Positions 38,522 through 47,410 of a DNA stretch of 64,000 nt are shown one piece after another. Location of the stretch: NCBI RefSeq assembly GCF_000817735.3, contig NZ_JTJC03000002.1, positions 124,001 through 188,000 on the forward strand. Direction: 5' to 3'. The notes under the pieces are model-generated. The model made no database searches, was not told the origin of the DNA, and saw nothing but the letters and a program-made list of their open reading frames with translations. The DNA is from Scytonema millei VB511283 (GTDB taxonomy: Bacteria; Cyanobacteriota; Cyanobacteriia; Cyanobacteriales; Chroococcidiopsidaceae). Numbering within the stretch: position 1 is the stretch's first letter; every line of letters begins with the position of its first letter. Both the position numbers and the translations under genes were made by a program.

Positions 38522-39517
38522 CTAGAATCGCCCGTGTCCGATGTCCTTGAGCGCCGCCAGAGCAGCCCGATCCTTATCCATTTCCCAATCTCCATGAATA
38601 CTAAACATGCTGAAGAACAGAACGTTGTGGAGTTTCTTTCGCCGAGCGTAGGCAGCCATGTCCCGCAGCCACAACGCTCGCGCCTCTCGCCCGTGCTTCC
38701 CTTTCCACTCTCCGTCTGAGCCGCCTGGGTTGAACCAGTTCGGGTCCGACCCACACTCGCTAATCGCCACCGGCTTGTTGACACCGAACTCCGCCATCCA
38801 TTTGCGCAGTGTCGCGATCGCATCTTCCCTGAGCTGACCCCCGTACATGTGAGTGCCGATGAGATCGGCATATTTCCCAATACCTGCCTTGAGGAGAGCG
38901 CGGTTGTATTGGGTGTTCGGTCTGGTCGCGGGTGCAGACTCGACGAGTATTCCTGGGTCTACCCGCTTGATTGCCTCGTAACAGGCTTTCTGCATACGGA
39001 CGACGGTTTCGGGTGTCTCGGGACCTCGCTTGGCATCTCGACCGCGAATATCTGGTTCGTTATCCACTATGTAGTAGCGCACCGTATCTTTCCAATGGTG
39101 AGCCACTTGACCGCATTTCCAGGCATAGTTCTTCGTCCACTGGACGGGATCGTATCCGGCGACATCGAGTTCCCACCTGAAAGCGATGACCATGTGAAGG
39201 GCTAACCCTTTAGCCAAGTGTTCTTGAATCACTACGTCACGCCGAGAGAAATCGCACGGCTCACCCTCCCGCTCGCACTTCATCTTATCTGCTCCGGTGC
39301 GGACGGCGGTGAGACCAAGGGCAGAGATCCGCTTTGACACCATTTGGCTGAACTCCTGAGAGTCATCGTACCCAGTGCCGTCGTTCACGCCGAAGATGAC
39401 GTTCCTGTCTCCTCGCTGCGGCACGTCGGTCTTCAAGTCGGCGCAGGCGAAAGAAACTGGCAGAATCGCACTCAGGATGAACGCACAGCAGAGGAATAAG
39501 AGCTTCGGATGTTTCAT
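38522..39517 (-). CDS. Secreted glycoside-hydrolase-like (clan A TIM-barrel) protein
   Basis: 331 residues with a cleavable signal peptide (LLFLCCAFILSAILPVSFACA). The barrel carries YIVDNEPDI, where Glu would be the acid/base, and PVAISECGS, where Glu would be the nucleophile, the spacing expected of clan GH-A. Related families (GH5, GH39, GH42) cut beta-linked glycans; I cannot name the substrate. It is richer in G and C and poorer in HIP1 sites than its neighbours, consistent with transfer. Convergent with the NRPS operon. Confidence 0.7.
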   Translation of the reverse strand: MKHPKLLFLCCAFILSAILPVSFACADLKTDVPQRGDRNVIFGVNDGTGYDDSQEFSQMVSKRISALGLTAVRTGADKMKCEREGEPCDFSRRDVVIQEHLAKGLALHMVIAFRWELDVAGYDPVQWTKNYAWKCGQVAHHWKDTVRYYIVDNEPDIRGRDAKRGPETPETVVRMQKACYEAIKRVDPGILVESAPATRPNTQYNRALLKAGIGKYADLIGTHMYGGQLREDAIATLRKWMAEFGVNKPVAISECGSDPNWFNPGGSDGEWKGKHGREARALWLRDMAAYARRKKLHNVLFFSMFSIHGDWEMDKDRAALAALKDIGHGRF

Positions 39518-40054
39518 TGGATAAATATATGACTTCTACCTACTGACGATTTTCTGCTTGACTTTTGAAGCAACTACATTAGATAGTCTCGAATTTTCGC
39601 AAACAAGTTAGAGCTATTTTTTCGATTTTGCAAGCGAAACTTTTTCTGAAAAAGAACTACCGATTGAGCGCAACGGATGAGATAGCAATTCCAAAAATTT
39701 GAGAGCCTTACCCTAGAGAAGCCCATATGATTTGTCAATCTAGTCAAGTCGAGAATAAAATTTTGTGAAGTAGGAACGTGCAATTCAATACTAAACGTTT
39801 TTTTAAACCTCTATCTAAAGAAAGAAATTTTGATTCGGTATCTGAAGTAGCTTGCGTGACTTGAGCGAATATAACTATTCTTTGGATGAATTTCATAGCT
39901 ACGCTCTCGGTTAGTTCGTTGATACTTTGCCGATGTGAAGTGACGAGTTCCGCTCGGTCTGTTTGTCGCATCTGAGGCGGTGTACCAACAAGTCTAGCTG
40001 TAGCGGCTGCTAGTCGCGAATGAGTTGACCAAAAAGCTCAATTGATGGAGTTTT
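39518..40054. other. Intergenic region, about 540 bp, no gene seen
   Basis: AT-rich DNA between divergent genes. Open frames here lack ribosome sites and protein-like composition. Presumably it holds promoters for the hydrolase and the Crp-type regulator. Confidence 0.4.
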
Positions 40055-40711
40055 ATGCAACAGTCAAATCCGCTCGTTGGCTTAGTCACTCCACCGCTCC
40101 AACAGCAATGGAAGCGTCGCGCGCAGCTCCCAGAACACCGCGAAGTTTTATGGCGGATTGAATCAGGTGTCGTCTGTAGTATGACTTGGACTGCTGAAGG
40201 CGAGCTAGTTTGCTTGGGCTATTGGGGCGTGGGAGATGTTGTGGGACATCGATTGTCACGAGTGCGACCTTACGAAATCCACTGCCTCACAGATGTCGTC
40301 ATCAGTTGCTGTCCCTACACTCAGCGAGCGCATTTCACCGATGCCATCATTCACCAGCAGCAGCAAACCGAAGAACTCCTGAGCATCGTTCATCTCAATC
40401 CCCTGTCTCAGAAGTTGTGGCAGCTACTACTGTGGTTGAGTCAGAAATTCGGTTGCGACGTGGAAAACGGTCGCTTGCTCGATCTGCCGCTGACCCATCA
40501 GCAGTTGGCTCAGACGCTGGGGACGAATCGGGTCACGGTGACCACAATCCTCCAGCGGTTAGAAGCAGAGGGAAAAATACATCGGCAGCAACGGCGGCTC
40601 GTTGTCGCATGGCAGGAAAACCTCGCTCGTCAGTCAAAAGACGTGCAATCTAGAGAGCGAGCAAACAGGGTACGCCATCGGGCTAACATCATCACGAGCG
40701 ATCGCTCCTGA
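40055..40711 (+). CDS. Crp/Fnr-family transcriptional regulator
   Basis: 218 residues. The N-terminal cyclic-nucleotide-binding-like beta roll (VLWRIESGVVCSMTW) is short and degenerate, and the C-terminal winged helix (LPLTHQQLAQTLGTNRVTVT, then LQRLEAEGKI) is canonical. No cysteine cluster for FeS binding stands out, so the effector is unknown. It sits between two exported glycoside hydrolases and may control them (inference). Confidence 0.85.
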   Translation: MQQSNPLVGLVTPPLQQQWKRRAQLPEHREVLWRIESGVVCSMTWTAEGELVCLGYWGVGDVVGHRLSRVRPYEIHCLTDVVISCCPYTQRAHFTDAIIHQQQQTEELLSIVHLNPLSQKLWQLLLWLSQKFGCDVENGRLLDLPLTHQQLAQTLGTNRVTVTTILQRLEAEGKIHRQQRRLVVAWQENLARQSKDVQSRERANRVRHRANIITSDRS

Positions 40712-40872
40712 ACTTTCCCGTACCTGCGTGCAATTGACAAGCTTTTAGTATGAGTAGAGAATAAGCCAAAAGCAAAGATGCCGGAAGTTCAGATTCAGAG
40801 CGCTTGTAACATTTGCTAAGAGCGCTCGACGTGCGAGAGCGATCGTTGCGGTCGAGAATCTCTCAAGCTAGT

Positions 40873-42357
40873 CAATACTTCTCGGTTAAGGACAAAACTG
40901 GTAAATTACAGGATGTAATAACCTTTTCATTCCCTGCCCGATGCAACTACGAGAATTCACCCTGATTAGTCCCACGATTGGAGCAGGACAAGTGTTCAAA
41001 GCGATTGAAACTGTCATTCCTATCGAGTTAATTCATCAGACAATCGCTAAGAGTCATTGCCAAAGTCAACGACAACGGAAACTGCCTGCTCACTTGGTCG
41101 TGTGCTTAGTCATCGCCTTCAGCTTTTGGTCGAAAGCAGCGATGCGAGAGGTGCTCAAGAACTTGGTGGATGGGCTCAGTGTGCAATGGACACGCTTAGC
41201 GCAGTATTGGAAAGTGCCCAACAGTGCCTCAATCAGTGAGGCACGAGCCAAGTTGGGATGCCAGGTGATGCGGCAGTTATTTGAGCAAGTGGTGCGACCG
41301 TTAGCCACAGCAGAAACACCTGGGGCATTTCTAGGCGGGTTGCGATTGATGGCAGTGGATGGCACATTGCTGGATATCCCAGACAGCAAAGCCAATGCAC
41401 GGGTGTTTGGCTATCCCGGAACTCGCTTTGGTCATCAGGCGGCATTTCCCAAAGTGCGACTGGTACTGTTAATTGAAGCAGGAACGCATTTGATTACTGA
41501 TGCGCTTATCTGCCCGTATCGCATGGGGGAACGACGACGGGCACTGCGACTGCTGCGAGCGATTGGCACAGGAATGCTGCTGATGTGGGACCGAGGACTG
41601 CATTCGTTTGCAATGGTGCAAGCAACCGTGGCACGGGGAGGACATTACTTGGGACGAGTGCCTGCCAATGTCAAGTTTGAAGTCGAGCAAGTGCTCTCGG
41701 ATGGCTCCTATCTCAGTTGGATTTATCCAGACCGGAAATCAAAGAAAAAAGGAGCAACCCGAATGCAAGTGCGGGTGATTGAGTACACCATTGACAATGC
41801 CCAACAACCTGAACAGCAACAAAGTTACCGACTGATTACCAGCTTGCTCGACCGGCAACAGTTTCCTGCCCTGTTGTTAGCCGAGCAATATCATCAACGG
41901 TGGCAAGTGGAAACGACGATAGATGAAGTCAAAACGCATTTACTTGGACGCAAGGTGCCGATTCGTTCGCTCAAGCCCCGTGAGGTGGTGCAGGAGGTTT
42001 ACGGGTTATTGCTCGGGCATTGGGCAGTGCGTTCGTTAATGGTGCAAGCGGCACAACTAGAAGGTATCTCACCGTTGTGCTTGAGCTTTACTGGCACGTT
42101 GCACGTTTTGCGTCGAGCCGTAGCTAAATTTCAAGTGGTCTCCCCTGATGAACTTCCCCTTTTTGGAGTTGGTTGATGCGCGAGATTCTCGATGCTCAAA
42201 TTCCACCCCCTCAAGGCAGAGTCAATCCGAGAGTGGTCAAAAAGCCCAGGTCAAAGTTTCCTGCCAAGAAGCGACATCATCTCGAGCGGGAAACCCAACG
42301 ACCGCAACTTATTTTTGCGATTCCCAACTCTGCTTAAGGCTTAACCGAGAAGTATTG
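40873..42357 (+). mobile_element. IS4-type insertion sequence, complete ends
   Basis: 1485 bp. Terminal inverted repeats of 18 bp match perfectly (CAATACTTCTCGGTTAAG at 40873-40890 and its complement at 42340-42357). A perfect 10-bp target duplication TCAAGCTAGT flanks it (40863-40872 and 42358-42367), indicating recent insertion. It landed between the Crp-type regulator and the sigma factor gene, about 105 bp upstream of the latter. Confidence 0.95.
40941..42176 (+). CDS. IS4-family transposase, C-terminus in the -1 frame
   Basis: 411 residues. DDE residues are visible: Asp in LMAVDGTLLD, Asp in LLMWDRGLHS, and Glu in the YHQRWQVETTIDEVK signature (Y-2-R-3-E-6-K). The frame stops at TGA 42174, but an open -1 frame continues from TGGAGTTGG through MREILDAQIPPPQGRVN to TAA at 42335-42337, the usual basic C-terminus of such transposases. 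The shift point is CCCCTTTTTGG, so this is either slippage or an inactivating indel. Confidence 0.93.
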   Translation: MQLREFTLISPTIGAGQVFKAIETVIPIELIHQTIAKSHCQSQRQRKLPAHLVVCLVIAFSFWSKAAMREVLKNLVDGLSVQWTRLAQYWKVPNSASISEARAKLGCQVMRQLFEQVVRPLATAETPGAFLGGLRLMAVDGTLLDIPDSKANARVFGYPGTRFGHQAAFPKVRLVLLIEAGTHLITDALICPYRMGERRRALRLLRAIGTGMLLMWDRGLHSFAMVQATVARGGHYLGRVPANVKFEVEQVLSDGSYLSWIYPDRKSKKKGATRMQVRVIEYTIDNAQQPEQQQSYRLITSLLDRQQFPALLLAEQYHQRWQVETTIDEVKTHLLGRKVPIRSLKPREVVQEVYGLLLGHWAVRSLMVQAAQLEGISPLCLSFTGTLHVLRRAVAKFQVVSPDELPLFGVG

Positions 42358-42462
42358 TCAAGCTAGTTGCTGCAAAAGATGGAGCGCATGACCGAGAACT
42401 TTCCCGGCTCGACTCAAATTTCTGCGGTGGTCGCTCGATAACGTTCGCGGTTGAGGTGTTTT

Positions 42463-43224
42463 ATGGTGGTGACTCGGACTAACGTCTACTCTGATGAGAT
42501 CGAGCTGTTGATTTCTTACTATCAAAAGCCTTCGCTCTGGTTACGCAATCGACTGGTGAGAAGGCACGCTGGTTTAGTACGCCAGATGGCGCGTCAACTG
42601 TACCGTCGCTCTCCCGAGCCGTATGAAGATTTAGAGCAGATTGGATACTTCGGTTTGATTCGCGCGATCGAGCGCTTTAATCCCGATCGAAGATATGCTT
42701 TTAGTTCTTTTGCAATTCCTTATATTCGCGGTGAAATTTTGCATTTTATCCGCGATCGCGCCGGAGTGGTGAAAATCCCCCGGCGCTGGCAAGAGCTTCA
42801 CGCTCGCGGGCAAAAAGTCCGCCAACAATTAGCTTCTTCTCTCGGTCGTCTTCCGACGGATTTAGAGATTGCCCGCTCGCTGCGCGTCTCGCTGTCAGAA
42901 TGGAGAGAAAGCCAATTAGCCATCCAAAATTGCCGTGTCTTCAGTTTAGATAGTACGTTGGTTCGAGAGTCAGATGGTCAGCTTCAACTAGCCGATACCA
43001 TAGCAGAGCGACGTTCTTGCACTTTACAACCAGAAGAAGAGCGACACCAATTGCGATTCGCTATGAACCAATTGGAAGAAAATACTCGCAAGGCAGTTGA
43101 ATTAGTCTTCCTCCAGGAATTTTCTCGCAAAAAAGCAGCTCAATTCCTTGGTGTGAGTCCGATGACTGTCACTAGATATCTGCAAAAAGGCAAACAACAG
43201 TTGTTTGAGCTGTTACAACCCTAG
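42463..43224 (+). CDS. RNA polymerase sigma factor, group 3 (SigF/SigB type)
   Basis: 253 residues from the ATG at 42463 (TTGAGGTG upstream). Region 2 includes PEPYEDLEQIGYFGLIRAIE and FSSFAIPYIRGEILHFIRDR; region 4 ends with FSRKKAAQFLGVSPMTVTRY. Group 3 sigma factors direct stress or motility regulons. The IS element directly upstream may have cut or replaced its promoter. A GH140-like hydrolase gene follows 37 bp later on the same strand, suggesting an operon. Confidence 0.92.
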   Translation: MVVTRTNVYSDEIELLISYYQKPSLWLRNRLVRRHAGLVRQMARQLYRRSPEPYEDLEQIGYFGLIRAIERFNPDRRYAFSSFAIPYIRGEILHFIRDRAGVVKIPRRWQELHARGQKVRQQLASSLGRLPTDLEIARSLRVSLSEWRESQLAIQNCRVFSLDSTLVRESDGQLQLADTIAERRSCTLQPEEERHQLRFAMNQLEENTRKAVELVFLQEFSRKKAAQFLGVSPMTVTRYLQKGKQQLFELLQP

Positions 43225-43261
43225 AATTTTTCCCTCGACCAAAATCAGGGGCTAGAAAACT

Positions 43262-44719
43262 ATGAGACGTTTTTTGCTTTGGATGTTACCTCTGGCTGTC
43301 TGTTTCCTCTTACCGAGTTGCAATACTGTCATGGCAGGAGCGCGAACGAGTAAATTGAGTCAACTGCGTGTCAGTCACAACGGTCGATTTTTGGTGAAAG
43401 AGGATGGTTCGCCTTTCTTTTGGCTGGGCGATACGTCGTGGGCAATTCTTCAGAAGGCAACGCGCGAGGACGCGCCAAATCAACCTTCCGTGTTACGCTA
43501 TCTCGAAGATCGTGCCGCCAAGAGATTCAACGTGATTCAGTGTCGTTTGGTTAGGAACGCCGAGAGTACAAATGCTTACGGTCAGGCGGCGTTTATCCAA
43601 GGCAACTTTGCTCGACCTCAGATTGCTAACGGTGCTAACAACGATTATTGGGACATGGCTGACTGGTTCGTCTCTCAGGCTGAAGCGCACGGACTCTATC
43701 TGGCTCTGCTGCCGATTTGGGCTAACAACGTGCCGAATCACGACCCAATAGTTCAGAACCCTGTGATTGCTTATCGCTACGGACATTTCCTTGGCAACCG
43801 TTGGCGGCATAAATCGCACTTGATTTGGGTGATGGGCGGAGATCCAGTCCGCGAGCGGGACGTTGACAATCCAGAACGGCTGAGAATGACCCGCGCCATA
43901 GCCGAGGGAATTGCGGATGGCGCGAACGGTGACACGCGATTTGACGGGCAAGCCGACTACAGCACGACATTGATGACTTACCACCCTCGCGGTGGCGGTC
44001 GCTCGTCTTCGCGTCATCTGCACCAGGAAAAGTGGCTCGACTTTAACATGATTCAAACCACAACTTCTTTCGAGTTTCGTAACTACAAAACGATCGCCGT
44101 GGACTATGCAAAAGAACCGCCGAAGCCAACGCTGGATGCCGAAGTTGCATACGAAAATTCACTTTCTCTGAGCAGGAATGCGCCACCGGACAAGCGAATC
44201 CAGCCTTGGCACGTTCGCAAAGCCGCATATTGGGCTGTATTTGCGGGTGGTTTCGGTCATACTTACGGTCATCGCAGCTTTATTGGTTGGGTTCGCGAAG
44301 GCGAACAGCTGGGGAGAGGTGCGGACATCCCGTGGTTCAAATCTCTCGACGCGCCAGGTGCGGCTCAAATGACGTATCTACGCAATCTGATGGAGTCGCA
44401 ACCGTTTTTGACGCGGGTTCCGGCGCAAGAATTGATTGCTGACGGGCAAGCCGAGCAACCCAACCATATTCAGGCGACGCGGAATGCTGATGGCAGCTAT
44501 GTCATGCTCTATTTGCCAACTGGCAATGCTGTCACAATACAAATGGAGCAAATCTCGGGCAAGCAGGTGAAAGCACGCTGGTTCAACCCACGTCAAGGGA
44601 CTTGGCAGGCGATCGGCGAATTCGCTGCGGCTGGCACGAAACGCTTTATTCCGCCATCCCACGGTCGCGATCGCGACTGGATACTGGTACTAGAGCGCAA
44701 TGGCACTAAGATCAGATGA
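43262..44719 (+). CDS. DUF4038/GH140-like glycoside hydrolase lipoprotein
   Basis: 485 residues. The signal sequence ends in a lipobox-like LLPSC, so export with lipid anchoring is likely. The DUF4038 TIM-barrel begins at VSHNGRFLVKEDGSPFFWLG, followed by DTSWAILQKATREDA, and a C-terminal beta domain (YVMLYLPTGNAVTI to WILVLE) resembles the putative collagen-binding domain that accompanies DUF4038. Relatives include apiosidases acting on pectic side chains; the substrate here is unknown. Confidence 0.85.
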   Translation: MRRFLLWMLPLAVCFLLPSCNTVMAGARTSKLSQLRVSHNGRFLVKEDGSPFFWLGDTSWAILQKATREDAPNQPSVLRYLEDRAAKRFNVIQCRLVRNAESTNAYGQAAFIQGNFARPQIANGANNDYWDMADWFVSQAEAHGLYLALLPIWANNVPNHDPIVQNPVIAYRYGHFLGNRWRHKSHLIWVMGGDPVRERDVDNPERLRMTRAIAEGIADGANGDTRFDGQADYSTTLMTYHPRGGGRSSSRHLHQEKWLDFNMIQTTTSFEFRNYKTIAVDYAKEPPKPTLDAEVAYENSLSLSRNAPPDKRIQPWHVRKAAYWAVFAGGFGHTYGHRSFIGWVREGEQLGRGADIPWFKSLDAPGAAQMTYLRNLMESQPFLTRVPAQELIADGQAEQPNHIQATRNADGSYVMLYLPTGNAVTIQMEQISGKQVKARWFNPRQGTWQAIGEFAAAGTKRFIPPSHGRDRDWILVLERNGTKIR

Positions 44720-44917
44720 AAAGCTTACTGCCTAAGTGTTGCTGACTTTTGTATCTTTACGTGGTAGGTGGATGAGTTAAGGAAACAGCAGACAGTTAGA
44801 TGCTAATTACGGGTGCGATAGTAACGCAGAAGTGAGCCAGAATTTTGTTTGAGGTAGAACAAGCTTCTAAGTTCGTGAAACACTGATTGACGAAACTTAA
44901 TCGTCTGTATCATAACT
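44720..44917. other. Intergenic, no gene seen
   Basis: About 200 bp with no obvious terminator. It ends at a pseudogene remnant. Confidence 0.4.
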
Positions 44918-45028
44918 TTAGTAAAAGGATACAGTACCCCATTGGCGATCGCTCAAATATGAACCCCAGCGCCGCCAGTACGCTTGACGAGTACGGTTTT
45001 CTGCCAATCTTTTTTCTTCTGCGGTCAT
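44918..45028 (-). pseudogene. N-terminal remnant of an MGH1-like glucosidase
   Basis: ATG at 45028 opens [20 protein letters not shown], which I recognise as the start of the large MGH1-type glucosidases of cyanobacteria, continuing to RQWGTV. There the similarity ends and a stop follows within three codons. The remainder of the gene is gone. Confidence 0.65.
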
Positions 45029-45271
45029 GATTTTTACTCCATGAACTCGATTAAAAATAAGGCAAAATTCAAAGGGAGCAGGGAGCAGGGACGAGTAGGG
45101 AGTAGGGAACCTCTGCTTGAAAGTATAGGATTGAGACAAGGACTGCTGCATGTCTCGTTGCGAGCAATCAAGGGCATAATTATTTGTTATAAGGTGTGCT
45201 TGTTTCCCCCAACATAACAATTTTTTTGTAGGTCGCTGCTCCCTACTCCCTACTCCCTATATTTAGTCAAA
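45029..45271. other. Intergenic with heptamer repeats
   Basis: GAGCAGG and CCCTACT units around 45076-45110 and 45238-45258; otherwise AT-rich. Confidence 0.5.
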
Positions 45272-45673
45272 TCAATTATTCCTAACTGCTCCATCAGGCA
45301 TGACTGTATTATCAAATTCTGCTTGTTGGAAATTTGCTCTGCTAATATTAGCTTTGGTGAGATTTGCTCCTTCTAAATCTGCTCTCTGAAGGCTGGCTTG
45401 TTGTAAATTTGCCGATTGTAAATTTGCCTTTTCTAAATCGGCACGAATCAGATTAGCACCTTGAAGATTTGCGCCTTGTAAGTTAGCTTCATCTAAATCG
45501 GCTCCCTGTAAATTGACTCCACTTAGGTTGTATCCAGAACATTGTTTAGTTTGTAGTAATCGTTTAATTTCTGGAGATTGCGCTTGACTTTTGACTTGAG
45601 CGATCGCTGGTGATATTTTACCAATAGTAAAACCAGCAGCCAACATCAAAACAATTGGTGTTACAGATCGCAA
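45272..45673 (-). CDS. Exported pentapeptide-repeat protein with suspect 5' end
   Basis: 133 residues from a TTG start. A signal peptide (VLMLAAGFTIGKISPAIAQ) leads to about 14 pentapeptide repeats of the A(N/D)Lxx type (GANLQGANLIRADLEKANLQ), forming a right-handed beta helix in the periplasm. Upstream in the same frame is ATG AAA AAG TCA ATA, then TAA, then ATA CAA AAT TTG. This looks like the original start (45703) broken by a nonsense codon, with TTG or a later ATG as fallback. Confidence 0.75.
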   Translation of the reverse strand: MRSVTPIVLMLAAGFTIGKISPAIAQVKSQAQSPEIKRLLQTKQCSGYNLSGVNLQGADLDEANLQGANLQGANLIRADLEKANLQSANLQQASLQRADLEGANLTKANISRANFQQAEFDNTVMPDGAVRNN

Positions 45674-45754
45674 ATTTTGTATTTATATTGACTTTTTCAT
45701 GACAAATATTCAGCTTTTGACCTTTGACTTTTGACTTTTGACATTACTAACGCT

Positions 45755-46411
45755 CTAGATATTAAAGTTGGGGGGTAAGATAACGCGATCGACAATGTGA
45801 ACTACGCCATTGCTAGCGGGAATATCTGCCTGCGTCACGGTGGCATCATTCACTCTCACTCGATTGGCGGTTTGCTCAACCTGAACGTTGACATTCGCAC
45901 CTTCTACTGTTTTCACGTCTCCCGATTGCAGTTGGTCAGCACTCACTTGACCAGGAACGACATGGTAAAAAAGAATCTGAGCCAATTGTTGGCGATTTTC
46001 TGGTTGTAGCAGGCGTTGCCGAGTTTCTGCGGGAAGGGCATTGAAAGCATCATCCGAGGGTGCGAACACCGTATATGGACCCTGAAGTTCTAAAACTTCA
46101 TTAGCATCTGTTTCATCAATGACAGAGGCAAGGGTTTTCAGCGAAGGATTCGCTTGTACTACATCAACCACATGGTTATCAGCTGCCTCTGCTTGCCCAG
46201 CAGAAGGGGTTGTAGTTCCTGGCGTAGCTGGTGTTGGTTCGGCTGGGGATGTTGTAGCACCTGGAGATGGCTCAGTCGCGGTCGGAGCAGTACCAGGAGG
46301 TGTCTGTGCTGTCTGTTGAGGTTCGCAAGCAGCGATGACGGGCAGAATCATTAGACCTGCTGCAAGTCCAGCTAATTTTTTGATGGGATTAGTTTGATTT
46401 TGAACGTTCAT
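45755..46411 (-). CDS. Fasciclin-domain lipoprotein
   Basis: 218 residues. Lipoprotein signal with lipobox VIAAC near residue 29, then a Pro/Thr/Ser/Ala linker of about 45 residues, then one fasciclin (FAS1) domain with its H1 box TVFAPSDDAFNALP and C-terminal NGVVHIVDRVILP. FAS1 domains mediate adhesion or cell-surface interactions. It is followed on the same strand by the pentapeptide gene. Confidence 0.92.
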   Translation of the reverse strand: MNVQNQTNPIKKLAGLAAGLMILPVIAACEPQQTAQTPPGTAPTATEPSPGATTSPAEPTPATPGTTTPSAGQAEAADNHVVDVVQANPSLKTLASVIDETDANEVLELQGPYTVFAPSDDAFNALPAETRQRLLQPENRQQLAQILFYHVVPGQVSADQLQSGDVKTVEGANVNVQVEQTANRVRVNDATVTQADIPASNGVVHIVDRVILPPNFNI

Positions 46412-46470
46412 TTGTTATTCTCCGTTGCGTGAATTAATTGTCATTTGTCGTTGGTTGTACCTGCACCACT

Positions 46471-47097
46471 TTAAGAGCGCGAGTTTTCTGAAACTTTCTC
46501 TGGTACAGTCCACAAGTAGATCGTGCTGCCATTTATCTGTTCGACTCTTTCGGGCTTCCAGTCACCCATGTCATAGTTGTGAGAAACAATACGAGTACCT
46601 GGTTTGAGTTCTTGCAACAGCTTCGGTCGCAGCTTGAGATTAATCCTCGGTAGCAGGTAAAGGGTAACTACCGTAGCACTGCTCAAATCTGTCTGAAACA
46701 AATCTTGTTGGCGAAACTCTACCAAGTCTGTCACTCCAGCTTCTTTTGCGTTAGTATTTGCTTCTTGAATCCGCCTGGGATTAATGTCTATACCCACACC
46801 CCGCGCACCATACTTTCGTGCGGCTGTAATAACTAGCCTTCCATCGCCACTACCAAGGTCGTAAACAACATCGTGGCGATTGACTTTAGCAATTTCTAGC
46901 ATTCGCTCTACAACAGGCTGAGGTGTCGGGACGTAAGGGACATCCAGTTGTCGTTGCAGAACTCGAATGCCTGGATTGGACTTAGACTCGGTTTGGGGTT
47001 CCGTACCAAACCGACGCTGCTGGCTGCATCCGACAAATACTAAGCTACTAATACTGACACCAATGGCGAGTAGCCGTAGTATCTGTCGTTGCTGCAT
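46471..47097 (-). CDS. SAM-dependent methyltransferase with lipoprotein-type signal
   Basis: 208 residues from the ATG at 47097, preceded by GGAGGAAAA. A signal with lipobox SLVFVGC suggests membrane anchoring, which is odd for an enzyme that needs cytosolic SAM. The Rossmann fold includes VVYDLGSGDGRLVITAA (SAM loop) and the acidic GIDINPRR. It is followed by the fasciclin gene on the same strand. Substrate unknown. Confidence 0.8.
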   Translation of the reverse strand: MQQRQILRLLAIGVSISSLVFVGCSQQRRFGTEPQTESKSNPGIRVLQRQLDVPYVPTPQPVVERMLEIAKVNRHDVVYDLGSGDGRLVITAARKYGARGVGIDINPRRIQEANTNAKEAGVTDLVEFRQQDLFQTDLSSATVVTLYLLPRINLKLRPKLLQELKPGTRIVSHNYDMGDWKPERVEQINGSTIYLWTVPEKVSENSRS

Positions 47098-47125
47098 ACG
47101 ATAATTTTCCTCCAAGCGCGATCGA

Positions 47126-47335
47126 TTAACTACAACAGGATAAATTTACAATTTTGCTGGGGGTGCGGGAGAAGCAACGCGATCGCGTCTTGCCCGACCA
47201 AGCGAGCTTAGTACGTTGTCGCAAATCGCCGATTCTAGTTGTACTCTGCGCTTGGGCAAAGCTAGGGAAAATAGGAATAGCGATCGCGCCCAAAATGTCT
47301 ATTAAGGCTAAACTGAAGAATGCTCCTTGCTTCAT
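47126..47335 (-). CDS. Possible small exported protein or decayed gene
   Basis: 69 residues. A clear signal peptide (ALIDILGAIAIPIFPSFAQAQ) is followed by only about 40 residues, rich in Arg, Ser and Cys and lacking obvious fold. Either a small secreted protein or the truncated start of a lost gene. A copy of the shared upstream box lies at 47379-47396. Confidence 0.4.
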   Translation of the reverse strand: MKQGAFFSLALIDILGAIAIPIFPSFAQAQSTTRIGDLRQRTKLAWSGKTRSRCFSRTPSKIVNLSCCS

Positions 47336-47378
47336 AGCTGTTCGCTTCTAATATCCTGCTTCTAGCTTTAAGAACAAA

Positions 47379-47396
47379 AATGATGCAAATATGACA
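47379..47396 (+). promoter_or_regulatory. Shared regulatory box, divergent copy
   Basis: AAATGATGCAAATATGACAG in context, a variant of TGATGAGAAAATGACA with the same flanking ACAAAA. It sits upstream of the leftward small exported gene and methyltransferase. Confidence 0.5.
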
Positions 47397-47410
47397 GCAG
47401 TAGATAGTTG

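Noticed and set aside
39574-39971. Two short minus-strand genes upstream of the Crp-type regulator
   Set aside because: They lack ribosome sites, overlap each other and have unremarkable composition.
42148-42366. Separate small gene after the transposase
   Set aside because: The frame that gives a transposase-like C-terminus is a different one (from 42176); the 42148 frame has no family resemblance and overlaps the terminal repeat.
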